NCBI RefSeq assembly: GCF_000685075.1
Contig: NZ_BAYD01000023.1
Span: 1-64,000 of the forward strand
Reading direction: 5' to 3'
Source: Paraburkholderia oxyphila NBRC 105797
GTDB taxonomy: Bacteria; Pseudomonadota; Gammaproteobacteria; Burkholderiales; Burkholderiaceae
Length of the DNA: 64,000 bases
In this document: one piece after another, positions 9,765 through 18,374 of the stretch
Layout of the letters: the number at the start of each line of letters is the position of its first letter
Position numbering within the stretch: position 1 is the stretch's first letter
Notes under the pieces: generated by a model
What the model saw: only the letters and a program-made list of their open reading frames with translations
Databases searched by the model: none
Told to the model about the DNA's origin: nothing
Program-made: the position numbers and the translations under genes

Positions 9765-9825
9765 AGCAATCCTTACAAATCGAATAATTGACGAAAAACT
9801 GCGTGCGCGGGGCTGATGCCATGCG

Positions 9826-10101
9826 CTAGCGTAAATAGGTCCGCACGAGCGTCACGACATCGTCGATCGATCCCGCCGCGGACTCCGTTGACCCCGTCAG
9901 TTGCGTGAACTCCTCGCGCAGATGGCTTTCGAGCACGCCCGCCATCACCCCGTTGATGGCGCCGCGGATGGCCGCCAGTTGCTGCAGCACCGGAGCGCAC
10001 TCGGCGCCTGCTTCGAGCGCGCGCTCGAGCGCGTCCAGCTGCCCGCGAACCTTGCGGACGCGGGTGAGGACTCGTTTTTTTTCTTCAGGCGAATGGGGCA
10101 T
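9826..10101 (-). CDS. frmR: Formaldehyde-responsive repressor FrmR (CsoR/RcnR family)
   Basis: This 91-residue all-helical repressor contains the conserved Cys35 (AGAECAPVLQQ) and His60 (LESHLREEF) that mark FrmR/RcnR-type sensors. In FrmR, formaldehyde reacts with the Cys35 region and releases the operator. The gene immediately precedes frmA, and a palindromic operator candidate lies just upstream of the start (10120-10160). A nickel/cobalt sensor role (RcnR) is less likely because the neighbour is frmA and no efflux gene is present. Confidence 0.93.
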   Translation of the reverse strand: MPHSPEEKKRVLTRVRKVRGQLDALERALEAGAECAPVLQQLAAIRGAINGVMAGVLESHLREEFTQLTGSTESAAGSIDDVVTLVRTYLR

Positions 10102-10119
10102 GGCGTCACCGGAATCGTG

Positions 10120-10160
10120 ATACTGGGAGGCAGTATAAGGGAATACTGCCTGGGAGTATA
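10120..10160. promoter_or_regulatory. Candidate FrmR operator
   Basis: Upstream of frmR lie two related inverted repeats: ATACTG-ggagg-CAGTAT (10120-10136) and ATACT-gcctggg-AGTAT (10143-10159). They also read as inverted copies of each other around 10137-10142. CsoR/RcnR/FrmR proteins bind G/C tracts flanked by AT-rich inverted repeats, which fits. Position and symmetry support autoregulation; binding is inferred. Confidence 0.7.
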
Positions 10161-10194
10161 GGGGCGAGTGTCAACCCCCGTGAAAGCCACTGCA

Positions 10195-10395
10195 TCAATG
10201 CCGCAAAAGCCATAGCAGCACGGATATCACGGCGGAAACCAGGATGCCGGTGACGATCGGGAAGTAGAAGTCGAGGCCATCGGTGACGATATGGACGTCG
10301 CCGGGCAGCCGGCCGAACGGGATGCGAACGAGCCAGCGCCACCCGAGACCGGCAAGCACGCACACGATACCAATGACGATCAGGAAACGATTCAT
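10195..10395 (-). CDS. DUF2905 small membrane protein
   Basis: This 66-residue protein has two hydrophobic segments, at about 3-22 and 43-64. Between them is the motif RIPFGRLPGDVHI that marks the DUF2905 family. Its function is unknown. It lies about 35 nt beyond the frmR operator region and is transcribed in the same direction as frmRA, but with its own spacing. Length and motif are normal for the family. Confidence 0.88.
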   Translation of the reverse strand: MNRFLIVIGIVCVLAGLGWRWLVRIPFGRLPGDVHIVTDGLDFYFPIVTGILVSAVISVLLWLLRH

Positions 10396-10517
10396 GGGGC
10401 GCGATCACCTGCGAAGCGCGGATAAATCCATGATAGGCGCGCGCGGGCGAACGGGGGAGTCACGGGCGGCCGGGTGCGTGGCCAGATCGGCCGAGGCCTT
10501 CCAGTCGCGCCCGCGGG

Positions 10518-10877
10518 TCATGCGGGCGAAGTCTCTTTCCAGGCGGCCAGCAGCTTCTGACCGACCGATGCGAAAACGTCAATCGCGGGAAGCAGTTCGC
10601 GTCCGAGTGCCGTGAGTTCGTACTCCGCGGACGGCGGCGAACTGTCGAGTTTGCGCCGCGCAATGAGGCCCCGCGATTCGAGTTCGTGTAAGCGCTTGCT
10701 CAGAATACGCGCAGATATGCCCGGTAGATCGTGGCGCAGTTCGCCAAAGCGGCGTGCCTGGTCACGGAGTTGCCAAATGACGTTCAGAGCCCAGGCCCCG
10801 CGCAAGAATCCAAGTGCATCGGTCACCTGGCAGGCGGGTGGCGCAGGCGCTTTGTTTTTCCGGACAGCCAAACCCAT
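10518..10877 (-). CDS. HxlR-family winged-helix transcriptional regulator
   Basis: The product is about 119 residues from the ATG at 10877. A longer reading from 10940 would run through the operator-like palindrome at 10900-10917 and is less likely. The winged-helix core is visible: CQVTDALGFLRGAWALNVIWQL, then FGELRHDLPGISARILSKRL, then the wing SAEYELTALGREL. HxlR regulators usually control adjacent detoxification or redox genes. Here a glutathione S-transferase gene starts divergently at 11037, and it is the likely target. Confidence 0.9.
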   Translation of the reverse strand: MGLAVRKNKAPAPPACQVTDALGFLRGAWALNVIWQLRDQARRFGELRHDLPGISARILSKRLHELESRGLIARRKLDSSPPSAEYELTALGRELLPAIDVFASVGQKLLAAWKETSPA

Positions 10878-10899
10878 CGTTGCGTGTCTCCCGCGCCTT

Positions 10900-10917
10900 G
10901 GTAACTTTGGAGTTACC
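10900..10917. promoter_or_regulatory. Perfect palindrome, candidate HxlR operator
   Basis: GGTAACT-ttgg-AGTTACC is a perfect 7-bp inverted repeat with a 4-nt centre. It lies in the divergent intergenic region between the HxlR gene (start 10877) and the glutathione S-transferase gene (start 11037). Repeats of the GTAACT type are familiar at HxlR-regulated promoters. Probable autoregulation and control of the neighbour is an inference. Confidence 0.7.
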
Positions 10918-11036
10918 GGATTATATCGGGCAAGCTGCACCTGATTGCGTCGAGACCGAATAACATCCGATGCGCGTGATGACCTGTGCGGAATCGGTTA
11001 TCGCGCGAATATCTTGGACGCTAATCAGGAAAGCCT

Positions 11037-11657
11037 ATGAAGCTCTATTATTCGCCCGGTGCATGCTCGCTCGCACCGCATATGGTTGCGCGCGAAGCGG
11101 GTCTCGCGCTCGATCTCGAGAAAGTCGACATCGCGACCAAACGCACGGAACGGGGGGCCGATTTCCGCGCGATCAATGCGAAGGGCAATGTGCCCGTGCT
11201 TGAACTGGACAATGGCGAATGGCTGACGGAAGCCCCTGCAATCATGCAGTATCTCGCCGACATGAAACCCGAGCGCGAACTTGTCCCACGCAATGGGTCG
11301 ATGGCGCGCTACCGTCTGCAGGAATGGCTCGGCTTTATCAATTCGGATATGCACAAAAGCTATTCACCGCTCTTCAATCCTGCAACAAGCGAATCGGTAC
11401 GCGCGGAAAAACGTGAAACGCTTCAAGGACACTACGCGTTTGTGGCCCGGCACCTGGCCTCGCAGCCATGGTTGATGGGAGAGCGCTTCTCCGCCGCCGA
11501 TGCTTATCTTTTCACCGTGACGAACTGGGCGCCGCACGTTGGCCTCGATCTGTCCGGCCTGACTCCCATCGTGGCGTTTCAGCAAAGGGCGGGGGGCCGT
11601 CCCGCGATTCGGGAAGCGCTACAGGCCGAAGGGTTGCTTCAAGACATGCCGGCGTAG
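11037..11657 (+). CDS. Glutathione S-transferase, bacterial beta class (GstA-like)
   Basis: This is a 206-residue cytosolic enzyme. The N-terminal thioredoxin-like domain begins MKLYYSPGACSLAPHMVARE, with the catalytic Cys10/Ser11 region of beta-class enzymes. It contains GNVPVLELDNGEWLTEAPAIMQYLAD, where the cis-Pro and the EA pair contact glutathione. The helical C-terminal domain includes FSAADAYLFTVTNWA with the conserved N-capping Ser/Asp. Its probable role is conjugation or reduction of electrophiles. It is divergent from the HxlR regulator. Full length and intact. Confidence 0.94.
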   Translation: MKLYYSPGACSLAPHMVAREAGLALDLEKVDIATKRTERGADFRAINAKGNVPVLELDNGEWLTEAPAIMQYLADMKPERELVPRNGSMARYRLQEWLGFINSDMHKSYSPLFNPATSESVRAEKRETLQGHYAFVARHLASQPWLMGERFSAADAYLFTVTNWAPHVGLDLSGLTPIVAFQQRAGGRPAIREALQAEGLLQDMPA

Positions 11658-12053
11658 AAAGCCGGCAGACATGGCATCTGCTGCCGCAGGTACCATGCGT
11701 GGCAAACGCATGCTGTCTCTGTTATATCGCGTGCCCATCGCCACTCGCCGACTGCCGATCATGGATGAATTCTTCAACCGTCTCTTCCATTTTCAACCGT
11801 CGCTGCTCGCGACGCTGACCGCCGCCGGTCTCGCGCTTGCGGGCAGGGCGGCGGAGAAAGCCCCGGCGAGCCGCGGCGGCGGTGCGGGAGCCGCGCTCTC
11901 GCATTCCTGAAGTCAATTCCCCTTCTAGCGGGAAATCGTTCCTTACCCCGTCATCGGGGTCGCCCCATCGAGGGGCAGACCATGGAACGGTAGTGCGCGC
12001 AGCAGTCAGGGCATAATTCCGTACGCAAACGCACTGTAATATTTGAAAGCTCC
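11658..12053. other. Intergenic stretch with a doubtful small ORF
   Basis: There is no recognisable gene. A frame from the ATG at 11761 to 11910 would encode 49 residues (MDEFFNRLFHFQPSLLATLTAAG...) with a hydrophobic middle. It has no clear ribosome-binding site and no family that I recognise. The remainder is presumably the promoter region of the MscS gene at 12054. Confidence 0.4.
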
Positions 12054-14525
12054 ATGGCCTTAAAACGACTAACCGCCTTCGCGCGTCAGCTCGCGCTGAT
12101 CGCGCTTTTGTCCCCGCTTTTGTCTCTCGTCCCTGTCGCCCCTGCATGGGCGTTTCCCGGCACCGGGAGCGCCGCGAGCGCCAGCGCGGTGGACGCCGCG
12201 ACGGCGCCCATTTCGCTGAACGACGCCCTCGCGCAGCTCAAGCAGATGCAGTTCAAGCAGGACAGCATCAAGCAGCAGACTTCGACGGCCACCAACAGCA
12301 AGGATCTCGACGCGCTGGCCGGCGCAACCCAGCAACTGAGCGCCGACGTCGACAAATTGCGCAGCCAGCTCGTCCCGCTGCGCACGCAGGTTCAGGCCCA
12401 GCTCGACGTGCTCGGGCCGGCGCCGGCCTCGGACGTGACGCCCGGCACCCACGCGGTCGCCCGCCAGCGCGACAGCCTGACTGCGCGCAAGGACCAGATC
12501 GACGCCGTGCTGAAGATGGCGGACGACCAGAAGAGCAATCTCGACATACTGACCGCGCAGTTTGCGAAGCTGCACCGTGGCTTGCTGAAGAATCAGCTCG
12601 CCCTGCGCTCGAGCGGCATTTTCAGCGCGCAGTTCTGGGTGCCGCTCTTGCATCGCTCTCCTGAAGATGGCCAGCGCCTCGACGCGTTCGATGCGCAAGT
12701 GCGCGCCATGCTGCACTCGGTCTGGACCCCGGGGCAGCGCGCGCTCACCTTGCTGCTGCTGGGCGCCGCGCTCGCGATCTGGCTCGGGGGCCGCAAGCTC
12801 ATGCAGCGAGGGCTGGCGTGGATCTGCCTGCATGGGTTGCCCGCCACGCGTTTGCGCCGCAGCGCGCTCGCGTTGTCGACGGCCATCGCCACGCTGGTGG
12901 CGACGGGCATCGCGCTCCAGGTCTTCTATCTGGCGGTGGCGCGCCACTTCGAACTCACTTCCGCGCTGAGCGACCTGTGGGACGAGCTCACGAAGCTCAT
13001 GCTCACCTGCGCGCTGATCTCGGGGCTCGGCCGCGCGCTGTTGTGCACGCATCACCCGTCGTGGCGGCTGCCCTCGCTGGCCGATCCCGTGGCCCGCGCG
13101 CTGCGGCCGTTTCCGAGCACGCTCGCGGCGCTGCTGCTCGTCTCGGGCACGGTCGAGGCGATCAACCGCATCGTCGACACGAGCCTCTCGGTCACGCTGC
13201 TCGGCCGCGGCATCGTCTCGCTCGTGACCGCGCTGACCATCGGCGCGGCGCTGCTGCGCGCGAACCGCGTGCGCAGCGCGCTTGCCGCGGCCGGCGAGGC
13301 GCCGGAATCGCACTCCACGGTCGCGGGGCTGATTCACGCCGGCACCGCGCTGGCGATCATCGCCTCGCTGATCGCGCTGGTGATCGGCTACATCTCCGTT
13401 GCGCGCTTCATTACCTACGAGCTGGTCTGGTTCGAAATCGTGCTGTGCAGCATCTACGTGCTCACGCAATTGAATCGCGATATCTGCGCCAGCCTCTTCA
13501 GCGCGCATCTGGCGACCGGCAAGCAGCTGAAGAATCTGCTCGGGCTCGACGACAAGCATCTCGAACAGGTGCAGACCGTGCTCTCGGGCCTCGGCACGAG
13601 CCTCCTGATGCTGCTCGCGGTCGTGGCGCTGCTCACGGGCGGCTTCGGCACGACGCCGGCGGACCTGATCAATAGCTTCATCGGCATCATTGGCGGGCAG
13701 CGGCTCAAGAGCCTGAACATCATGCCCGAGCGCATCACGAACGCCGTGATCGGGCTCGCGGTTGGCATCTATCTGCTGCGCTCGGTGCGCCGCTGGCTCG
13801 ACAAGGAATTCATGCCCGCGCTCGGCATGGACTCCGGCATGCGCATGTCGCTCATCACGCTGTTCACGAACGTCGGCTACGTGCTGCTGGTGCTGATGAC
13901 GCTGTCGCTGCTCGGCGTGCGCTGGGACAGCCTCGCGTGGATCGTGAGCGCGCTCTCGGTCGGTATCGGCTTTGGCCTGCAGGAGATCGTGAAGAACTTC
14001 GTCTCGGGGTTGATCCTGCTGACCGAGCGCCCGGTGAAGGTGGGCGACATGATCAGCATTGCGGGCGTGGAGGGCGATATTCGCCGCATCAACGTGCGCG
14101 CGACCGAGATTCAGCTCCCCGACCGCTCGACGATGATCGTGCCCAATTCGCAGCTGATTTCGCAGAATGTGCGCAACGTGACGATGGGCGACAGCACTCA
14201 GGGCGTGGCCACGCTGGTGCTGACGTTCCCGCTGGACACCGATCCCGAGCGGGTGCGCGACCTGCTGCTCGACGTCTATCGCGAGCACCCCGCGGTGCTG
14301 GAGACGCCCGCGCCCTCGGTGACGTTCAGCCAGCTCACGCCGGACGGCATCACGCTCAGCGTGACCGGTTATGTCGGCAGCCCGCGCATCGCCACCTCGA
14401 CCAAGAGCGATCTGCTGTTCGCCATCCTGAAGCAGTTGCGTGCCGCGGGAATTACGCTGTCGAATCCGCGCACGCTGCTGGTCCAGAACGTGCCGATGAA
14501 GAACGACGCATCGCACAACGCATAA
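12054..14525 (+). CDS. Large MscS-family mechanosensitive channel with DUF3772 domain
   Basis: This is an 823-residue inner-membrane protein. A signal peptide (~1-33) precedes a periplasmic coiled-coil-rich DUF3772-type region (~50-200, LAQLKQMQFKQDSIKQQ...). About ten membrane helices follow (~225-650). The C-terminal MscS core includes the pore-helix segment LSVGIGFGLQEIVKNFVSGLILL and the beta domain ERPVKVGDMISIAGVEGDIRRI. It belongs to the large K-type channels that release solutes on hypo-osmotic shock. It stands alone with its own promoter region. Complete, with the expected domain order. Confidence 0.94.
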   Translation: MALKRLTAFARQLALIALLSPLLSLVPVAPAWAFPGTGSAASASAVDAATAPISLNDALAQLKQMQFKQDSIKQQTSTATNSKDLDALAGATQQLSADVDKLRSQLVPLRTQVQAQLDVLGPAPASDVTPGTHAVARQRDSLTARKDQIDAVLKMADDQKSNLDILTAQFAKLHRGLLKNQLALRSSGIFSAQFWVPLLHRSPEDGQRLDAFDAQVRAMLHSVWTPGQRALTLLLLGAALAIWLGGRKLMQRGLAWICLHGLPATRLRRSALALSTAIATLVATGIALQVFYLAVARHFELTSALSDLWDELTKLMLTCALISGLGRALLCTHHPSWRLPSLADPVARALRPFPSTLAALLLVSGTVEAINRIVDTSLSVTLLGRGIVSLVTALTIGAALLRANRVRSALAAAGEAPESHSTVAGLIHAGTALAIIASLIALVIGYISVARFITYELVWFEIVLCSIYVLTQLNRDICASLFSAHLATGKQLKNLLGLDDKHLEQVQTVLSGLGTSLLMLLAVVALLTGGFGTTPADLINSFIGIIGGQRLKSLNIMPERITNAVIGLAVGIYLLRSVRRWLDKEFMPALGMDSGMRMSLITLFTNVGYVLLVLMTLSLLGVRWDSLAWIVSALSVGIGFGLQEIVKNFVSGLILLTERPVKVGDMISIAGVEGDIRRINVRATEIQLPDRSTMIVPNSQLISQNVRNVTMGDSTQGVATLVLTFPLDTDPERVRDLLLDVYREHPAVLETPAPSVTFSQLTPDGITLSVTGYVGSPRIATSTKSDLLFAILKQLRAAGITLSNPRTLLVQNVPMKNDASHNA

Positions 14526-14646
14526 CGCGCGCCAGGCGCATGCGTGCGCCCCCGAACACACCCGGGCTTGTCGACTGCGCCGGCTTGAACGATGGGCCTC
14601 TGCATCTGCGAAAATCGAGCGAGAATTGGCCTATGCGCGCCAGCCG

Positions 14647-14683
14647 GCCGCCATCATCCGGGCAGTGACCCGATGATGGCGGC
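14647..14683. repeat. Hairpin between the MscS gene and the MBL-rhodanese gene
   Basis: CCGCCATCATC and GATGATGGCGG form an 11-bp perfect stem, extended by an outer G-C pair. GGG and CCC can also pair inside the loop. It lies about 120 nt after the MscS stop and about 40 nt before the next start. It could end MscS transcription or structure the next leader; there is no U tract. Confidence 0.6.
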
Positions 14684-14722
14684 GGCGAGGACAGCCCGCC
14701 TTTCTTCCTTGCGAGGTCCGCG

Positions 14723-15793
14723 ATGATCTTTCGCCAGCTTTTCGACGCCGTATCGTCCACCTATACGTATCTGCTCGGCGACGCCGAAAGCGGCGAGGCG
14801 CTGCTGATCGATCCCGTCTACGAGCAAGTGCCGCGCGATCTGGCTTTGCTGCAAGAGCTGGGCTTGCGGCTTCAGGCGACGCTCGACACGCATGTGCACG
14901 CCGACCACGTGACGGGCGCGTGGCGCTTGCGCCAGCGTTGCGGCAGCGAGATCGCGCTCGCCGCAACGGTGGGCGCCGAGGGCGTGAATCGTCCGCTACG
15001 GCATGGCGATCGCGTGGCCTTCGGCAAGCGCCACCTGGGCGTGCGCGCGACGCCGGGGCACACGAGCGGCTGCCTGACCTATGTGCTCGACGACGAGAGC
15101 ATGGCCTTCACCGGCGACAGCCTGTTGATTCGCGGCTGCGGCCGCACCGATTTCCAGGGCGGCAGTCCGCAGCAGCTCTTTTCTTCCGTGCGCGAGCAGA
15201 TCCTGACGCTGCCCGGCGACTGCCTGCTCTATCCGGCGCACGATTATCGCGGCATCACGGTCACGAGCGTGGCCGAAGAGCGGCGCTTCAATCCGCGCCT
15301 GGGCGGCGACGTCGATCTCGGCGACTTCGCGGGCTATATGAACAACCTGAATCTGCCGCACCCCAAGCAGATGGCCGTCGCGGTGCCGGCCAACCTGCGC
15401 TGCGGCAAGCCCGAGGGCGAGGCGCCGGTGGCCGAGACGCCCGACTGGGCGCCGCTGATATTGCGCTTCAGCGGCGTATGGGAAATCGAGCCCATGGCGC
15501 TGCTCGAGCACGCGGCGAAGTTCCAGATCGTGGACGTGCGCGAGGCGCCCGAGTTCATCGATCAGCTGGGCCACCTGCCCGATGCGAGGCTGGTGCCGCT
15601 CTCGCAGTTGATGGGCCGGCTCGACGAGCTCGACCGCGAGCGGCCCGTGGTGGCGGTGTGCCGCTCGGGCGTGCGCTCGGCCCAGGCCAGCGTGCTGCTG
15701 ACCAAGGCGGGCTTCGGCAAGGTGGCCAACCTCGCCGGCGGCATGCTGCGCTGGAAGGCCGAGGGCTTGCCCGTTGCGACGGACAGCGTTTGA
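14723..15793 (+). CDS. Persulfide dioxygenase-rhodanese fusion (MBL-fold + rhodanese)
   Basis: This 356-residue fusion has an ETHE1-like metallo-beta-lactamase domain (1-~240). Its iron-binding motif THVHADH provides His57, His59, Asp61 and His62, with further ligands in TPGHTSG and YPAHDY. A rhodanese domain (~260-350) carries catalytic Cys313 in the loop CRSGVRS. In this family the dioxygenase oxidises glutathione persulfide to sulfite and the rhodanese moves sulfane sulfur, so both steps of sulfide/thiosulfate handling sit on one chain. The best-studied example I know is from Burkholderia phytofirmans, which fits the host group. No sulfur-metabolism genes adjoin it. Confidence 0.93.
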   Translation: MIFRQLFDAVSSTYTYLLGDAESGEALLIDPVYEQVPRDLALLQELGLRLQATLDTHVHADHVTGAWRLRQRCGSEIALAATVGAEGVNRPLRHGDRVAFGKRHLGVRATPGHTSGCLTYVLDDESMAFTGDSLLIRGCGRTDFQGGSPQQLFSSVREQILTLPGDCLLYPAHDYRGITVTSVAEERRFNPRLGGDVDLGDFAGYMNNLNLPHPKQMAVAVPANLRCGKPEGEAPVAETPDWAPLILRFSGVWEIEPMALLEHAAKFQIVDVREAPEFIDQLGHLPDARLVPLSQLMGRLDELDRERPVVAVCRSGVRSAQASVLLTKAGFGKVANLAGGMLRWKAEGLPVATDSV

Positions 15794-15820
15794 TCGGCTC
15801 CCGGTCGCGCTTTCGCCTTG

Positions 15821-15849
15821 GTGGCCAAATTAGTGGCCCATTTAGTGGC
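15821..15849. repeat. Three 12-nt direct repeats at a gene end
   Basis: GTGGCC(A/C)A(A/T)TTA occurs at 15821, 15833 and, partly, at 15845. On the minus strand this repeats GGC CAC TAA, the last codons and stop of the SGNH gene, in frame. It looks like slippage duplication of the 3' end of that gene in the short gap between convergent genes. Confidence 0.75.
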
Positions 15850-16864
15850 CAAGTCCCGACTGGGCGATCTGCTGCTCCACGAATTGAGCGAAGAGGGCGT
15901 GCAGATGCGTCGTCGGGTGGAGATCGTCGGCGAACATATACGTCTGATCCGCATTGGGCGTGACGTAGGTGGGCGGCGAGCACAACAGGGCCGTGTCGTC
16001 CGGAGTTTTCGAGGGATCGCAGGCCTGTGCCGTGTTGGACACCGTAAAGCCATTCGCCTGGTAATTCGCGATCGTCTGCGTGATCCACGTATATGAATCG
16101 ATCTCGATGACCTTGCCTTGCAGGCCATTGCTCTGCAACGCGGCGTTCAACGTGGAGTTGAAAAGTTGGGATAACTGAGTGAAGTTCGCGCCGCCGTCGG
16201 CCGCGGCGAGGCCCTTCGGCGAGAGGCCGATGTTCGGCAAATTGACCACCACGACGTGGGTGGCGCCGGCCTGGACGATCTGGCCGACGATCTGTGCGAG
16301 CGTGGTGGCCGCCTGCTGCACGGTGGTATTCGCAGCGGGCGGCGTGCCGGCCCGCAGCACGTCGTTTGCCCCGGCCCAGACGAGCACCAGTTGACCGGCA
16401 TTGAAATTGCCATGCGCGGACAGGTAGCTCGAAACCTGCTGATTCACGGGCATTTCGATATTGCCGATCACGTCGGTGAGGAAGTCATACTGGTTGGCCG
16501 GCGTGGCGACCGTGGCGCCGCCCTCCGCGTAGCCAAAGCCGCCTTGCGCGCTCAGCCGGTGATCGATGCTGATCGTGAATGCGGCGTTCAAGGTGTCCCC
16601 GTAATATTGCGCGACGTCCTGCGTCCACACTTGCCCGGGATTGGTCGTGAAGCGGCCGCCGCCTACCGCGCTGGCGAGTGGTGCATAGGTGCCCACGTCG
16701 GAAAGGCTGTCACCAAACGAGACAATTTGCAGTTGCACGCCGCCCGGCGGATTGTTTGTGGCGCTGCCTCCACCACTCCCACCGCCGCCACCGCCGCAAG
16801 CCGCGAGCAGTGCTAGCAGGAGTGCAGATATTGCACTGCGCACGCCGTTGCCGATTTGTCCCAT
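15842..16864 (-). CDS. SGNH/GDSL hydrolase lipoprotein
   Basis: The best start is ATG 16864, which gives a lipoprotein signal with lipobox LLAAC (Cys23) followed by a Gly-rich linker. An earlier start would spoil the signal. GDSL block I is SFGDSLSDVG with nucleophile Ser53. Block III is WAGANDVL, and the Asp-His pair is DDLHPTTHLH near the C terminus. It should be an esterase or lipase anchored to the outer membrane or exposed at the surface. Length (~340 residues) is usual. Its stop codon overlaps the direct repeats at 15821-15849. Confidence 0.9.
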   Translation of the reverse strand: MGQIGNGVRSAISALLLALLAACGGGGGGSGGGSATNNPPGGVQLQIVSFGDSLSDVGTYAPLASAVGGGRFTTNPGQVWTQDVAQYYGDTLNAAFTISIDHRLSAQGGFGYAEGGATVATPANQYDFLTDVIGNIEMPVNQQVSSYLSAHGNFNAGQLVLVWAGANDVLRAGTPPAANTTVQQAATTLAQIVGQIVQAGATHVVVVNLPNIGLSPKGLAAADGGANFTQLSQLFNSTLNAALQSNGLQGKVIEIDSYTWITQTIANYQANGFTVSNTAQACDPSKTPDDTALLCSPPTYVTPNADQTYMFADDLHPTTHLHALFAQFVEQQIAQSGLGH

Positions 16865-16984
16865 CGCGCCTCCCCGCCGCTCAGGGCGGCTGCGCCCGCG
16901 TGGCTCGCGTCTCGCCAGCCGCACCACGGACTCGTGGAAGGAGTGGAGGCAAAAAGAGTGCCCGCCCCCGGCGACCAGGGGCGG

Positions 16985-17959
16985 CTAGCGGCGGCTGCGA
17001 TTCAAGGTGTCGCTTGGCAGTTCGCCGAATGTCCTCCGGTAGTACTGCGAAAATCGGGGCAAGTGGCGAAAGCCCCATTTCGCGGCCACAGTGGCCACCG
17101 TGCACGCCGGAGCCGCGCTCAGCAGGTCGCGCAACGCACCGTTGAGCCGTGCATTCATGAGCCACCTTCCCGGCGTCATGCCGACGCTGTCGTGAAAGAT
17201 CAACTGTAGCGAGCGCAGGCTGTAACCGCTGCGTCGTGCGATTTCGGCGAGCGCAATATCGGCTGCCTCATCCGACAGCGCCAGTTGCTCGCATGCGAGG
17301 ATCAGATGGTGATGGCGCTCCTGCGCCGATGATAGCGTGGACTTGCGGGCCGGCGCCGCATCGCAGAGCGCGTCGACATACCCTTCGAGCAACGACCGGC
17401 CAATCGTACTTGCCAGTTCCGGGGCGATTCCCCCGGCGTCCGCGAGGCGCCGGGCGAGGCCCATGGCGTCGTCGGCCAGCACGGTGAGCGCGGCGCGGCC
17501 GCGCGCGAGCAGGCGCACCGAGGTCGCTGCGCGTCGTGGCAATTCCAGCGGCCGTCCCATGCGCAGCAAGGCCGTTTCTTGAAGCCGCTCTTCCGACACC
17601 ACGAAATTGACCCATCGGGACGATGCGCCAGCGTGGTAAAGCAGTTCAACGCCCGCTGGATACACCTGGACATCGTCTTCTTCGATCGCGGCGGTGTTGT
17701 AGCGGGTGACATTGGCGCCTTCCGCCACGAAGCCAACGCAGATTGCATCGCGCGGCATGCTGCCTCGCGCGATCACCGGAAAATCATAACAACCCGATTC
17801 CAGTCTCACGTCGCCGAGCGCAAGGCGCTGATGCTCCATTTCGGTTCGTTTTGCAGACAATAAACGGTGTTCGAAGTGTCCGCCGTAAACGACGTCAAAA
17901 GCCTGTGACGGTTCGAAACCCGAATATGCATGCCGGAAATAAGTTGGCTGAAATGACAC
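16985..17959 (-). CDS. AraC-family transcriptional regulator
   Basis: The product has 324 residues. The C-terminal ~100 residues contain two helix-turn-helix motifs: ALAEIARRSGYSLRSLQLIFHDSVGMTPGRWLMNARL and VATVAAKWGFRHLPRFSQYYRRTFGELPS. The N-terminal ~200 residues are an effector or oligomerisation domain of AraC-binding-like type that I cannot place further. It starts 90 nt from the divergent H-NS gene and upstream of two tandem DUF1254 genes, which are candidate targets. Confidence 0.9.
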   Translation of the reverse strand: MSFQPTYFRHAYSGFEPSQAFDVVYGGHFEHRLLSAKRTEMEHQRLALGDVRLESGCYDFPVIARGSMPRDAICVGFVAEGANVTRYNTAAIEEDDVQVYPAGVELLYHAGASSRWVNFVVSEERLQETALLRMGRPLELPRRAATSVRLLARGRAALTVLADDAMGLARRLADAGGIAPELASTIGRSLLEGYVDALCDAAPARKSTLSSAQERHHHLILACEQLALSDEAADIALAEIARRSGYSLRSLQLIFHDSVGMTPGRWLMNARLNGALRDLLSAAPACTVATVAAKWGFRHLPRFSQYYRRTFGELPSDTLNRSRR

Positions 17960-18049
17960 GTCGAATTCTCCCGAGACTTTTCGCTTTTCGGATAACGCAT
18001 TTTTCCGCCGTCGCTTATTGTATGACCGTGCAGCGTACAGGTGGAGTGA

Positions 18050-18319
18050 ATGGCGAAAACCTACCCGATGGTGAAGGCGCGGCTGTGCGCTCTGGAAGCC
18101 GAGGCTGAAGCATTGCGTCGCCGGGAATTGCCGGATGTGGTGGCCGACATGCGCCGCAAAATCAAAGAATATGCCATCACCTCCCAGCAGTTATTTGGCC
18201 CCGAATTGTCGGATCTGGTCCGGTACCGGGATCCCCAGACAGGGCAGACGTGGAACGGCATGGGGCGTCCTCCGAACTGGATACGTGGAAAGGATCGCGG
18301 ACCCTTTCGGGTGGGCTAG
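18050..18319 (+). CDS. Short H-NS-like nucleoid protein
   Basis: This 89-residue protein has an N-terminal coiled-coil oligomerisation segment (YPMVKARLCALEAEAEALRRREL). Its C-terminal DNA-binding motif, RYRDPQTGQTWNGMGRPPNWIRG, is the hallmark of H-NS/BpH3-type proteins. GGAG precedes the ATG. It may silence or tune nearby horizontally acquired genes. Its position between an AraC gene and the DUF1254 pair suggests local regulation but does not prove it. Confidence 0.93.
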   Translation: MAKTYPMVKARLCALEAEAEALRRRELPDVVADMRRKIKEYAITSQQLFGPELSDLVRYRDPQTGQTWNGMGRPPNWIRGKDRGPFRVG

Positions 18320-18374
18320 AAGGCTGGTTCGTCTATGCAGGGTTTTCATAAAAGGAACATTGAGGGGTTTTATT

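Noticed and set aside
12069..14561. 830-codon minus-strand open frame opposite the MscS gene
   Set aside because: It is a His/Arg/Glu-rich mirror of the GC-rich MscS gene, a known artefact of high third-position GC; the plus-strand product has full domain structure.
18135..18374. N-terminal extension of the first DUF1254 protein
   Set aside because: The extension overlaps the H-NS gene in another frame, lacks a ribosome-binding site and would bury the signal peptide.
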